This document shows, in pieces, positions 1-8,440 of a stretch of DNA of 64,000 nucleotides. Below the pieces are notes generated by a model. That model saw nothing but the letters and a program-made list of their open reading frames with translations. It was not told where the DNA came from and did not search any database. Location: assembly GCA_034521465.1 (NCBI GenBank), contig JAXHMN010000016.1:806001-870000 (forward strand), written 5' to 3'. The stretch comes from SURF-28 sp034521465. Its GTDB lineage: Bacteria > Bacteroidota > Ignavibacteria > Ignavibacteriales > Melioribacteraceae. A program made the translations under genes and the position numbers. Position 1 is the stretch's first letter, and each line of letters opens with the position of its first letter.

Positions 1-1
1 T

Positions 2-214
2 CCGTTTGCTGCACAAGTGACGGCTGAAGCGGCTGCAAAAGAAGCTTATGATCTTGGGCTGAGACGAATAGATGTATTTGTAAAAGGACCTGGCGCTGGT
101 AGAGAAGCTGCTATTAGAGCTCTCAGTAGTGCAGGGTTACAAATTCTCTCAATTAAAGATATTACACCAATTCCGCATAACGGATGTAGACCACCTAAAC
201 GTAGAAGAGTATAA
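2..214 (+). CDS. rpsK: 30S ribosomal protein S11, C-terminal part
   Basis: The window opens inside this gene; about 70 residues remain of a protein that is normally near 129. The visible part carries the conserved S11 C-terminal signatures: a KGPGAGRE segment, an ALSSAGL helix, the DITPIPHNGCRPPK motif and a final basic KRRRV tail. S11 binds the 16S rRNA platform in the small subunit. The reading frame runs to the window edge without a start; the GTG at 17 is an internal valine codon, not a start. It is followed after 14 bases by rpsD, as in the alpha operon of most bacteria. The identification is certain; only the N-terminus is missing. Confidence 0.97.
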   Translation, partial: PFAAQVTAEAAAKEAYDLGLRRIDVFVKGPGAGREAAIRALSSAGLQILSIKDITPIPHNGCRPPKRRRV

Positions 215-228
215 CGAGGAGAAAGTTA

Positions 229-855
229 ATGGCTAGATATACAGGACCAAGCTGCAAATTATGCAGAAGAGAACGTCAAAAATTGTTTCTCAAAGGATCC
301 AAATGTCATTCTGAAAAGTGTGAAATAGAAAAGAAAAATTACGCTCCGGGAGAACACGGTCTTGGCAGACGCGGTAAATTCTCGGAATACGGAATACAGT
401 TAAGAGAAAAACAAAAAGTAAAAAGAATTTACGGTTTACTTGAAACACAATTTAGAAATTATTACGAAAAAGCAAATCGTGCAAAAGGCATTACCGGTGC
501 AAACTTGATACAGCTTTTAGAAAGAAGGTTAGATAATATCGTATTTAGATTAGGATTTGCCCCTTCGCGTAAAGCAGCTAGACAATTAGTAAAGCATAGA
601 CACGTGAACGTAAACGGGCAAATTGTTGATATTCCTTCATATGCTCTTTCACCGGGCGATGTTATTTCTGTTCGGGATAAAAGTAAAAAGTTGGATGTTG
701 TTCACGATTCACTAAGAAGAACAAAAGATAATCTTTATAATTGGTTAACTGTGGATAAAGCAGCATTATCAGGCACTTTTGTTCAGATGCCAACACGCGA
801 AGAAATACCTCTCAATGCTAATGAACAATTAATCGTTGAGTTGTATTCTAAGTAA
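229..855 (+). CDS. rpsD: 30S ribosomal protein S4 (zinc-binding C+ form)
   Basis: S4 is a primary 16S rRNA-binding protein that nucleates the 30S body. At 208 residues it has the usual length. The N-terminus holds four cysteines in the pattern C9-x2-C12-x13-C26-x4-C31, the zinc-binding or C+ form of S4. The central RNA-binding S4 domain is visible as RRLDNIVFRLGF...ARQLVKHRHVNVNG. The start is supported by a GAGGAG Shine-Dalgarno nine bases upstream. It lies between rpsK and rpoA in the standard alpha operon, where S4 is the autogenous translational regulator in enteric bacteria; whether that holds here is not visible. Confidence 0.98.
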   Translation: MARYTGPSCKLCRRERQKLFLKGSKCHSEKCEIEKKNYAPGEHGLGRRGKFSEYGIQLREKQKVKRIYGLLETQFRNYYEKANRAKGITGANLIQLLERRLDNIVFRLGFAPSRKAARQLVKHRHVNVNGQIVDIPSYALSPGDVISVRDKSKKLDVVHDSLRRTKDNLYNWLTVDKAALSGTFVQMPTREEIPLNANEQLIVELYSK

Positions 856-891
856 TTCACGAATTTAGAATTAAATCAGAAGAGGAGCTAA

Positions 892-1887
892 ATGAGCTAT
901 CCTTTTATAAAGATTCCAGACGGATTAGTACTAGACGAAAAGACTGCGAAAGAGAACTATGGCAAGTTTGTTATTCAACCATTGGAAAGAGGTTTTGGTG
1001 TTACTTTAGGTAATTCTCTCAGGAGAGTTCTCTTATCTTCATTAACAGGAACTGCAATTAACGCAGTGAAAATTGAAGGTGTATTGCATGAATTTACCTC
1101 AATTCCGGGAATAGTCGAAGACGTTACAGAAATGATTCTTAACCTAAAACAGGTAAGAATGAAACTAGTCAACAAGAAAGCTAATAAACTTGAACTTACA
1201 CTTAAAGGTCCCGGCGAATTAACTGCAAAAGACCTTCAAGATGTATCAGCAGATATCGAAATATTAAACCCGGATCTTCATATAGCAACGCTGAATAAAG
1301 ATGCAAATTTAGCTATGGAAATCAGATTCGGATTAGGCAAAGGTTACGTCCCGGGCAACGAACAGAACATTGCGGATCAAACAATCGGTTTAATTCCCAT
1401 TGATTCAATTTATACGCCTATCAAAAATGTTCGTTATGATGTTGAAAACGTTCGTATCGGAGAACGTAATGATTTCGAAAGGTTATCACTTGAAGTAACA
1501 ACAGACGGATCGATAACACCGGATGATGCATTATCAAGTGCTGCTAGTATTTTACGAGATCATATTAATCTTTTCATCAACTTTGATGTTGAACAAGAAG
1601 AAGATAAAGTTGAAAGTGAAAAGGATGCAGAAACTGAAAGAATAAGAAAAATACTTACAACAAGTGTTGATGACCTCGAATTAAGCGTTCGTTCACATAA
1701 CTGTTTGAAAGCTGCTGATATTAAAACTCTCGGCGATTTAGTTAAAAAAGATGAAAGCGAAATGCTGAAGTTTAGAAATTTTGGTAGAAAATCACTTGCT
1801 GAACTTCAAGACATAGTTGATAATTACGGTTTGGATTTTGGTATGGATGTGGACAAATACCTTAACGAAAAAATTGATCAAAACTAA
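892..1887 (+). CDS. rpoA: DNA-directed RNA polymerase subunit alpha
   Basis: This is the alpha subunit of RNA polymerase, 331 residues, a normal length. The N-terminal assembly domain shows the family motif around GFGVTLGNSLRRVLLSSL (residues ~35-52) and the insert domain follows. A charged linker near residues 230-250 leads to the C-terminal domain (residues ~255-320). That domain carries the helix-hairpin-helix signature LSVRSHNCLKAADIKTLGDLV and FGRKSLAELQ, which contacts UP elements and activators. A strong AGAGGAG ribosome-binding site precedes the ATG. It is co-transcribed with rpsD and rplQ. The frame is intact. Confidence 0.98.
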   Translation: MSYPFIKIPDGLVLDEKTAKENYGKFVIQPLERGFGVTLGNSLRRVLLSSLTGTAINAVKIEGVLHEFTSIPGIVEDVTEMILNLKQVRMKLVNKKANKLELTLKGPGELTAKDLQDVSADIEILNPDLHIATLNKDANLAMEIRFGLGKGYVPGNEQNIADQTIGLIPIDSIYTPIKNVRYDVENVRIGERNDFERLSLEVTTDGSITPDDALSSAASILRDHINLFINFDVEQEEDKVESEKDAETERIRKILTTSVDDLELSVRSHNCLKAADIKTLGDLVKKDESEMLKFRNFGRKSLAELQDIVDNYGLDFGMDVDKYLNEKIDQN

Positions 1888-1908
1888 TTAATCCAGTAAG
1901 GTTTAAGA

Positions 1909-2556
1909 ATGAGACACAGAGTAAAAGGTAGAAAATTAGGAAGAACCGCTAGCCACAGGCAAGCTACTTTAAATGCGTTGGCTACACAATTATTGAAGTA
2001 TAAAAAAATAAAAACTACTTCAGCTAAAGCAAAGTCAACTAAGCAATTTATTGAACCGCTCATTACAAAAGCAAAAAGAAATGATCTGGCAGCTAAGAGA
2101 CATATTGCAAGATTTATTAATGATAAAGAAGTTTTTCATGAACTCTTTACTGATATCTTAGAAAAAATTGGTGATAGACAAGGCGGCTATACAAGAGTTA
2201 TCAAGCTTGGTAACAGAGCCGGCGATGCTGCGGAGATGTCAATTATCGAGTTAGTCGATTATAATGAAATTACTTCTCCGAAGAAAAAAGAAAAGAAAGC
2301 TACTACAGAAGAAGAACCGAAAGCTAAAAAATCAAAAAAAGCTCCGGCTAAAGAAGATGCCGAAGAGGCAAAAGTAGTTGAAGAGGTTGAGGCAAAGAGC
2401 GGAGATACTGAAGATGTTAAGGAAGATGCCGAAGAGCCAAAAACTGCTGATGATGCGAAACCGGAAGTAAAAGATGAATCAACTGATAAAGATAAAGAAG
2501 CCGAAGAGACTAAAGCTGAAAAGAAAGAAACTAAAGAAAAAAAAGACAAGAAATAG
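1909..2556 (+). CDS. rplQ: 50S ribosomal protein L17 with long charged C-terminal extension
   Basis: L17 lies near the exit-tunnel region of the large subunit. Residues 1 to about 118 are a complete L17 (MRHRVKGRKLGRTASHRQA start, RxGGYTRVIKLGNRAGDAA end). Residues ~120-215 are a low-complexity tail made almost entirely of K, E, D, A, T and P. Typical L17 stops near 115-130 residues, so the tail nearly doubles the protein. Tails of this kind are known on L17 of Bacteroidota/Chlorobiota members. The tail is in the same frame with no frameshift, and the gene ends at a terminator, closing the ribosomal operon. The tail's function is unknown; it is likely disordered and could be an rRNA or protein contact. 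Confidence 0.95.
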   Translation: MRHRVKGRKLGRTASHRQATLNALATQLLKYKKIKTTSAKAKSTKQFIEPLITKAKRNDLAAKRHIARFINDKEVFHELFTDILEKIGDRQGGYTRVIKLGNRAGDAAEMSIIELVDYNEITSPKKKEKKATTEEEPKAKKSKKAPAKEDAEEAKVVEEVEAKSGDTEDVKEDAEEPKTADDAKPEVKDESTDKDKEAEETKAEKKETKEKKDKK

Positions 2557-2585
2557 TTGCGACTATCTTTTAATTAACTTTTCAA

Positions 2586-2614
2586 AAGAGTAGCCAAAAG
2601 GTTACTCTTTTTTT
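2586..2614 (+). terminator. Intrinsic terminator of the ribosomal/alpha operon
   Basis: A GAGTAGCC / GGTTACTC stem with an AAAA loop is followed by a run of T. It sits 30 bases after the rplQ stop and ends just before the next gene. Confidence 0.8.
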
Positions 2615-2618
2615 ATTT

Positions 2619-3199
2619 ATGAAAGAAATTAACTTTGTAAAATCGGTTGCTGATGTTAACGAATTGCCTAAAATGAAACTGCCGGAAATTGTATTAGCCG
2701 GTAGATCAAATGTTGGTAAATCTTCGTTCATTAATCACATCTTTGGTCGAAAAAAGTTAGCTAAGATTAGTTCAACCCCCGGTAAAACTCGCACTATTAA
2801 TTATTTTAATGTTGACGATAAATTTTTTGTTGTTGATCTACCCGGTTTTGGCTATGCGAAAGTTTCTAAAACTGAGAGAGAACAATGGCGTAAATTGATT
2901 GAAAACTATTTTGCATCTGACCGTGATATCATAACAGTCTATCAGCTTATTGATTCACGCCATGATCCGAGCGAACTCGATATATTATTGTATGAATTCT
3001 TAAATGAAATTGACATCCCGGTAACCGTTATTCTTAATAAGGTAGACAAATTAAAACAAGCTCAACTTGGCGCAGTTAAAAATTTATTACATAGTATTTT
3101 CCCTAATTTAATTTATGGTGATAATTTTCTCTTTCACTCAACTGTGAAAGGAACCGGAAAAAAGAGATTGTAACTCGTCTTCGCAAACTATTCTACTAA
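2619..3199 (+). CDS. engB: Ribosome biogenesis GTPase EngB/YsxC (frameshifted near the end)
   Basis: EngB/YsxC is an essential small GTPase needed for 50S subunit maturation. The G motifs are clear: GRSNVGKS (P-loop, residues ~29-36), the TPGKTRTINYF switch, DLPGFGYA (G3) and NKVD (G4). As sequenced the frame stops at 3173 with an unusual KKRL end. Adding one A to the A6 run near 3159-3164 restores the ending KKEIVTRLRKLFY and a stop at 3197-3199, giving 193 residues, the normal family length. I therefore treat the stop at 3171-3173 as a homopolymer deletion. No ribosome-binding site is obvious because the upstream terminator abuts the start. Confidence 0.93.
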
Positions 3200-3263
3200 T
3201 GACATTTAGTGGAACTTTTGTTATTATACATCGCAATTTTTCAACTTTTTGAACAAAAATTTT

Positions 3264-5159
3264 ATGGGAATAAGTGTACGCAATAAAAAACGTCTTTTAA
3301 TATTTTCACTTATTCCTATTCTTATTGCCGTACTTTTTCTTACCGAGGATTTGATCCTCAGAATTATTGCCGCTGCTCTACTTCTACTCTATGTTGGGTT
3401 TATAATATTTCTTCGTGATTCTGTTCGTGAAGATTCTTTTGATAGTAAACTTGAAGACCCAACAATAGACATTCCGGAAAGTGAAGATCGACCGCCAACA
3501 AAATCATCAAAATCTTTTGAAGTAGACGACGGAGAAGATTTTAAAATTGTGTCTTCTTCAAAAAAAGTTGAAGTAATAACCGGCGATAACTATACGACCG
3601 CACATAATGAAGGCAAGAGTAAAGATTACTTTAAGCCGCACGATCTAAAAGAAAATTTTACTCAGATCGCTACCGAAGCAATTCCCGAAGATGTAAGTCA
3701 CGATGAGCAATTCGCTTTTGTTCTCGAAAAAATATTGAACGTTATCAAAGAAGCATACATGGCACATACAGCGGTGTTTTTTTGGTATAACAAAAATAAA
3801 GAACGGCTTACTTTAGAAAAACATGTCTCCAGTTCTTCTTTAGCAATCACAGAACAAAAATTTGATATTGAAGACGACATACTCAGTAAAATTGTTAAAA
3901 AAGAAGAACCGGAATTATTAACCGATATTACGCCCAATGCTGAATCCGATGTGATTCGATATTATAACTCAAAGCAAGGAATCAAAAGTTTTGTAGGTGT
4001 TCCACTGTTTTACGGTAAATCTTTAGCCGGTGTACTTGCATTGGACTCTAAAATGAACGATGCATTCGGAATCGAAACTGTTTATTCACTCGGTAGATTT
4101 GTTCGTGTACTTTCAATCATTATTTCATTATTCGAAGAAAAGTTTTCCGAATCTCAAGCTGAACAAAGATTAAAATCATTGCTTAATGTTTTGAATATTG
4201 ATAAAAAATTTAAGAACGAAAAAGATTTGTTTACAATGTTGGAAAGCGCTGTTAAAGATTTGCTTCCTTGGAATGCTTTCACATTTGTTTATTACAACCC
4301 GGCTGATCAAAAATTCAGAACATCTAAAATTGTTAATAGAACTACACTAAAATATGTTGGTGAAAATCTTGAAGTAGAACTGGGCGGAACAATTGTCGGT
4401 AAAGCAATACTAAGCGGATTACCGATAAAGATTGATGATACCTCCGGCGGTGAATACTTAAGATTCACAAAGCAAGAAGACATAAGTTTTGACGGATCGT
4501 TTTTGGCCGTCCCTCTCGTTTATGATGAACAAAATTATGGTGTGCTTTGTTTTGAAAGTTTGAAGAAAAACTTGTACACAACCGAAGATGTACAATTCAT
4601 GAAGCAGTCCACAAAAGTATTTTCATTTATGGTACATGCTTTTTCTTCTCAATTAGTGCTAAAAAATTTACTTTCTGTGGATATTGAAACCAAAATTCTA
4701 AACAGTGAAAACTTTTTGCTGCAGCTAAGAAATGATTTAGTAAAAGCGAGTGAGTTAAATGCGGATGGCGCACTAGCATTAATAGAAATTGATGAATTTA
4801 TTGAAGAGAATTCATTATTCGAAGGTAATCCATTTCCAAAAGTTCTTAAATCTATAGCAAATACCATTAAAGAAGAAATCACTCCGCTTAATATATTTGG
4901 ACGATTGGATGAAAAACTATTCGGAGTCTACTTCTTTAATTCAACTACAAAAGATGTATTTTTATGGGCGGAGAAATTAAGAATTAAAATTGCAAGGAAA
5001 CCCATCGCAGTTGTTTCTAAACAAACCACCTTTACAATATCGGTGGGTGTTGCATCAGCCGCAGGCAAAACCGAAGTCAAAGAAGTTTTAGAAAACGCCA
5101 GACTTGCTTTAAATAAGGCGCTCGAAAAGGGCGGAAATTCTGTAAAAAGTATTAACTGA
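3264..5159 (+). CDS. Membrane-anchored tandem GAF protein with degenerate GGDEF-like domain
   Basis: About 631 residues from the ATG at 3264 (a TTG at 3249 would add five residues; neither has a good ribosome-binding site). Two adjacent hydrophobic segments near residues 13-30 and 33-50 suggest a membrane anchor. An acidic linker leads to two GAF-like domains at roughly residues 135-300 and 310-460. The C-terminal ~160 residues have the fold pattern of a diguanylate cyclase (ETKILNSENFLLQL at the usual LTGLxNR position; SVGVA near the end), but the GG(D/E)EF signature is replaced by RLDEKLF. It is therefore probably catalytically inactive and could act as a sensor or nucleotide-binding scaffold. 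The ligand is unknown. It ends one base before deoB, so it may be co-transcribed with that operon. Confidence 0.75.
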   Translation: MGISVRNKKRLLIFSLIPILIAVLFLTEDLILRIIAAALLLLYVGFIIFLRDSVREDSFDSKLEDPTIDIPESEDRPPTKSSKSFEVDDGEDFKIVSSSKKVEVITGDNYTTAHNEGKSKDYFKPHDLKENFTQIATEAIPEDVSHDEQFAFVLEKILNVIKEAYMAHTAVFFWYNKNKERLTLEKHVSSSSLAITEQKFDIEDDILSKIVKKEEPELLTDITPNAESDVIRYYNSKQGIKSFVGVPLFYGKSLAGVLALDSKMNDAFGIETVYSLGRFVRVLSIIISLFEEKFSESQAEQRLKSLLNVLNIDKKFKNEKDLFTMLESAVKDLLPWNAFTFVYYNPADQKFRTSKIVNRTTLKYVGENLEVELGGTIVGKAILSGLPIKIDDTSGGEYLRFTKQEDISFDGSFLAVPLVYDEQNYGVLCFESLKKNLYTTEDVQFMKQSTKVFSFMVHAFSSQLVLKNLLSVDIETKILNSENFLLQLRNDLVKASELNADGALALIEIDEFIEENSLFEGNPFPKVLKSIANTIKEEITPLNIFGRLDEKLFGVYFFNSTTKDVFLWAEKLRIKIARKPIAVVSKQTTFTISVGVASAAGKTEVKEVLENARLALNKALEKGGNSVKSIN

Positions 5160-5160
5160 T

Positions 5161-6325
5161 GTGAAAAACTTTATAACAATTATTTTAGATGGTGTTGGGA
5201 TTGGTGAACTTCCTGATGCAGAAGTTTACGGTGATAAAGGAAGCAACACTCTTTCAAACATCGCGGAACACCTTGGGGGAATTGAACTTGCCAACCTGCA
5301 AACTATGGGCCTTGGTAATATTGAAACCATTAAAGGTGTGTCTCCGGTAAAAAATCCAAAAGCATCCTACGGAAAATTAGCGGAAGTCTCAAAAGGTAAA
5401 GATTCTACAACCGGTCACTGGGAACTTGCCGGACTAAAAGTAGAATTCGATTTTCCGTACTATCCCGATGGTTTTCCTGATGATCTTATAAAAAGCTTTA
5501 TATCTAAGACCAAAATTCCAGGTGTACTGGGTAATAAACCGGCTTCCGGTACAAAGATAATTAAAGAACTTGGTGATGAACATATGAAAACCGGTAAACC
5601 GATTGTTTACACTTCAGCCGATTCGGTTTTTCAAATTGCCGCGCACGAAAATGTAATCCCTTTAGAACGTTTATATGAAATTTGTCGAATAGCTAGAGAA
5701 GAAATTCTAATTGACAAACACTCTGTTGGAAGAGTTATTGCAAGACCATTTGTCGGTGAGAGTGGAAATTATCAAAGAACAACAAACCGACAAGATTTTT
5801 CAATCAACCCGACCTTCTGAGACCATCCTTGATTTTCTGCAAAAGAATGATATCCAAACCATCGGCATTGGTAAAATAAATGAACTTTTCAACTATCGTG
5901 GGATCGATGTTCAGGCAAAAACAAAAAGCAACGAACAAGGAATGGAAAAAATATTGGAATATGTAAAGCGTGAAAAGAACTCTTTCATCTTTGTTAACTT
6001 AGTTGACTTCGATGTTTATTTCGGACATCGGAATGATCCGGAAGGATTTTACAAAGCTCTCCAAAATTTTGATCAATGGCTTCCAACTTTATTAAATGAA
6101 CTTGATGATTCAGATGCACTAATAATCACAGCCGATCACGGAAACGACCCGACAACTCCAAGCACGGATCATAGTCGGGAACATGTTCCGCTGTTGTTCT
6201 ACAGAAAAAATATTCCTTCTAAAAATCTTGGAACGCGTGAAACCTATTCCGACGTTGCGCAAACAATAGCTCACTTTTTTAAGGTAAACAATAATCTGAA
6301 AGGAAAAAGCTTTTTAAATGACTGA
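5161..6325 (+). CDS. deoB: Phosphopentomutase (frameshifted)
   Basis: DeoB interconverts (deoxy)ribose 1-phosphate and 5-phosphate using Mn2+ in nucleoside salvage. Visible alkaline-phosphatase-superfamily motifs are ILDGVGIGELPDA at the N-terminus, STTGHWELAG with the phospho-acceptor threonine, and TADHGNDPTTPSTDHSREHVPLL with metal ligands near the C-terminus. The frame breaks in DFSINP|PSETILDF at about 5809-5812; removing one base restores 387 residues, the normal length. The start is GTG at 5161, one base after the preceding stop. The last codons overlap the antitoxin-like gene by eight bases, which suggests translational coupling with the following PIN and microcompartment genes. Confidence 0.93.
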
Positions 6326-6610
6326 CGAAACTTTAACTGATGTCCTGAAATTTCAATCAGAGATTGATGAGAAGGGTAACATCCAAATTCCTCAAGAAAA
6401 GTTAAAACAACTCCATGACAAAGGTTTTAAAAAGTTCAAGTCGTTATTTTCGGATCAGCTAAAGATGCTGCTTCGGAAAAAGGAATTGATGAAGAATCTT
6501 TTGAATTAATTAGAGAACTTCAATCATTACCAGATTCAGTTGTGTTAGATTTTCTACACGCTAGAGGAAGATTAAGTAAGTCCGATATAAAAGAAAGGAT
6601 TAAATTTTGA
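6318..6610 (+). CDS. Small antitoxin-like protein, possibly AbrB/VapB-type (frameshifted)
   Basis: The ATG at 6318 overlaps the end of deoB. The first ~41 residues include DEKGNIQIPQEKLKQL, which resembles the swapped-hairpin AbrB/MazE/VapB DNA-binding motif. The frame stops at 6509, but adding one A at 6438-6439 gives KKFKVVIFGSAKDAA and continues to a TGA at 6608-6610, about 97 residues. The C-terminal part (ELIRELQSLPDSVVLDFLHARGRLSKSDIKER) looks helical, as expected for a toxin-binding segment. The stop codon overlaps the TTG start of the PIN-domain gene, a typical toxin-antitoxin arrangement. The family assignment is by pattern only and is tentative. Confidence 0.6.
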
Positions 6611-6990
6611 GTAAAGAACGACAGTTTTTAATAGAGACTGATATTTTAATTGAACACCTCGTTCAGGGTAAAAATGAAAAATCTTCACTCGAAAAGTTGT
6701 TGGAGTCTGGAATTTGTTTCACAACTGTTATAAATTCAGCAGAAATATATTTTGCAGTTAGAAATGATGAAGAAAAAGCTGCGGCAGATGCACTAATGAA
6801 AGCTGTAAAAGTATTAGGATTTCATTCGCGTTACAGCTTGGATGTTCACAAATATAGTAATAAGGTTGAGACGGTTAGAGACGCACTTATTTGTGCTACC
6901 GCATCAATTAACAAATTGATGATTGTAACAAATGATACAAAAAAATATACGGATGTAAATATTCCGGTAATTGAGCCAACAAAGATATGA
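6607..6990 (+). CDS. PIN-domain protein, VapC-like
   Basis: 127 residues. The PIN acidic residues are visible: D in LIETDILIEHL near residue 13, E in TVINSAEIYFAV near residue 47, D in TVRDALICATA near residue 93, and D in VTNDTKKY near residue 110. PIN proteins are Mg2+-dependent RNases, and VapC toxins cleave tRNA or rRNA. The start is TTG overlapping the upstream stop (TTGA), so it is tightly coupled to the antitoxin-like gene. It is followed after nine bases by a microcompartment vertex gene in the same direction. Being embedded in a housekeeping operon is unusual for a mobile toxin and may mean it has a domesticated role. Confidence 0.8.
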   Translation: MSKERQFLIETDILIEHLVQGKNEKSSLEKLLESGICFTTVINSAEIYFAVRNDEEKAAADALMKAVKVLGFHSRYSLDVHKYSNKVETVRDALICATASINKLMIVTNDTKKYTDVNIPVIEPTKI

Positions 6991-6999
6991 GGAAATAAA

Positions 7000-7302
7000 T
7001 TGTTATTAGGAAAAGTAATTGGAACTGTTTGGTCAACTAGAAAAGACGAAAATTTAGTCGGCGCTAAATTTTTAATTGTGAGAGAACTTGACTTAGATTA
7101 TAAACTACTCGATAACTTTGTGGTTGCTGTTGATTCTGTAGGTGCCGGTGTTGGTGAAATTGTTTTAGCAGCACAAGGCAGTTCCGCAAGACAAACAACA
7201 TTCACGAAAAACAAACCGGTCGATGCTGTGATCATGTCAATTGTTGATAAACTTGATATAAGTGTTAAAGATAAAGCGACCGAAGAGAAGAAAGAAAAAT
7301 GA
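7000..7302 (+). CDS. Bacterial microcompartment vertex protein, EutN/CcmL family (copy 1)
   Basis: 100 residues. The whole EutN/CcmL pattern is present: LLGKVIGTVWSTRKDE at the start, VAVDSVGAGVGEIVL in the middle, the GSSAR motif, and KPVDAVIMSIVDKLDI at the end, followed by a lysine/glutamate-rich tail. Members form pentamers that close the vertices of carboxysomes and metabolosomes. The start is TTG at 7000 with a GAGGAA ribosome-binding site, matching the family's short N-terminus. Its stop overlaps the start of the second copy (ATGA). No hexameric BMC-H shell gene lies in this window, so either the other shell genes are elsewhere or the protein has a role outside a compartment. Confidence 0.9.
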   Translation: MLLGKVIGTVWSTRKDENLVGAKFLIVRELDLDYKLLDNFVVAVDSVGAGVGEIVLAAQGSSARQTTFTKNKPVDAVIMSIVDKLDISVKDKATEEKKEK

Positions 7303-7570
7303 TTCTCGGTAAAGTCATAGGAACAATCTGGGCTACTCGCAAATATGATTCTATTAAGGGTTATAAAATGCAGTTTGTGCAACCGTTGAACTCGAAACAA
7401 GAAAAAGTTGGCAGACCAATTGTTGCGCTTGATACAATTGGAGCGGGACCGGGAGAAATCGTTTTTATATTACCGCAAGCGAAGCTGTAATTCCGCTTGA
7501 AGTTGATATGGCGCCTGTTGATGCATCGATTGTTGGTATTGTTGACTCGATTAACTCAGAAATCAATTAA
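7299..7570 (+). CDS. Bacterial microcompartment vertex protein, EutN/CcmL family (copy 2, frameshifted)
   Basis: The second EutN/CcmL-type gene. ILGKVIGTIWATRKYD opens the protein and VALDTIGAGPGEIVF gives the central motif. As sequenced it stops at 7490. Adding one T to the T5 run at 7462-7466 gives a continuation reading ITASEAVIPLEVDM and APVDASIVGIVDSI to a TAA at 7568-7570, about 90 residues, which is the family length. Copy 2 differs from copy 1 in lacking the GSSAR motif. Two non-identical vertex paralogs side by side occur in metabolosome loci, where several pentamer types are used. The next gene, rpoD, starts 12 bases on. Confidence 0.88.
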
Positions 7571-7582
7571 GAGGAAACTCAA

Positions 7583-8437
7583 TTGAAAATCACCAAACAG
7601 TTCACGAATAGAGAAAGCCAATCACTCGATAAATATTTGCAAGAAATAGGCAAAGTTGATCTTCTTACACCGGAAGAAGAAATTGATCTTGCAATCAAGA
7701 TTAAAAAGGGTGATCAGATTGCTCTCGAAAAGTTGGTGAAAGCGAATTTAAGATTTGTTGTAAGCGTTGCAAAGCAATATCAAAACCAAGGATTAACTCT
7801 GGGTGATTTAATAAACGAGGGTAATCTTGGATTAATAAAAGCCGCAAAAAGATTTGATGAAACAAGAGGATTCAAATTTATTTCTTATGCAGTTTGGTGG
7901 ATTAGACAATCTATTCTTCAAGCGCTTGCCGAACAGTCAAGAATTGTTCGATTACCTCTTAATCGTGTGGGTGCATTAAATAAAATTGGTAAAGCTTACA
8001 GCAATCTTGAACAAGAGTTTGAGAGAGAACCGAGCGCGAATGAAATAGCAAATGAATTACAAATGGATTTAACTGAAGTTTCCGATGCTCTCAAAATATC
8101 CGGGCGTCATGTCTCAATGGATGCTCCATTTGCTCAAGGTGAAGAGAACAGACTACTCGATATATTAACTAACGACGAACAACCATCACCCGATCACATC
8201 CTAATGGCCGATTCACTTCGGAGCGAAATTGAACGAGCTCTCGCATCTTTAACCGATCGTGAAACCGAAGTAATTAAACTTTATTTTGGGCTAGGTACAG
8301 AACATAGTTTAACTCTTGAAGAGATCGGTGAAAGGTTTAACCTAACCCGGGAAAGAGTAAGACAAATAAAAGAAAAAGCAATTAGAAGATTACGTCACGC
8401 ATCTAGAAGTAAGAATTTGAGATCTTATCTTGGTTGA
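7583..8437 (+). CDS. rpoD: RNA polymerase primary sigma factor (short Bacteroidota type)
   Basis: 284 residues. It starts directly at region 1.2 (SLDKYLQEIGKVDLLTPEEE), with no region 1.1 or non-conserved insert, the form seen in Bacteroidota and Chlorobiota primary sigma factors. Region 2 carries GNLGLIKAAKRFDETRGFKF and FISYAVWWIRQSI; region 4.2 carries LTLEEIGERFNLTRERVRQI. It directs transcription of housekeeping promoters, here presumably the TTG/TAnnTTTG type found in this window. The start is TTG at 7583 with GAGGAA six bases upstream. It follows the microcompartment vertex genes closely and is followed after three bases by the NlpC/P60 gene. Confidence 0.93.
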   Translation: MKITKQFTNRESQSLDKYLQEIGKVDLLTPEEEIDLAIKIKKGDQIALEKLVKANLRFVVSVAKQYQNQGLTLGDLINEGNLGLIKAAKRFDETRGFKFISYAVWWIRQSILQALAEQSRIVRLPLNRVGALNKIGKAYSNLEQEFEREPSANEIANELQMDLTEVSDALKISGRHVSMDAPFAQGEENRLLDILTNDEQPSPDHILMADSLRSEIERALASLTDRETEVIKLYFGLGTEHSLTLEEIGERFNLTRERVRQIKEKAIRRLRHASRSKNLRSYLG

Positions 8438-8440
8438 TTT

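Noticed and set aside
2259..2549. Serine-rich 96-residue frame opposite the L17 tail
   Set aside because: It is the complement of the low-complexity K/E-rich tail and has no ribosome-binding site or family pattern.
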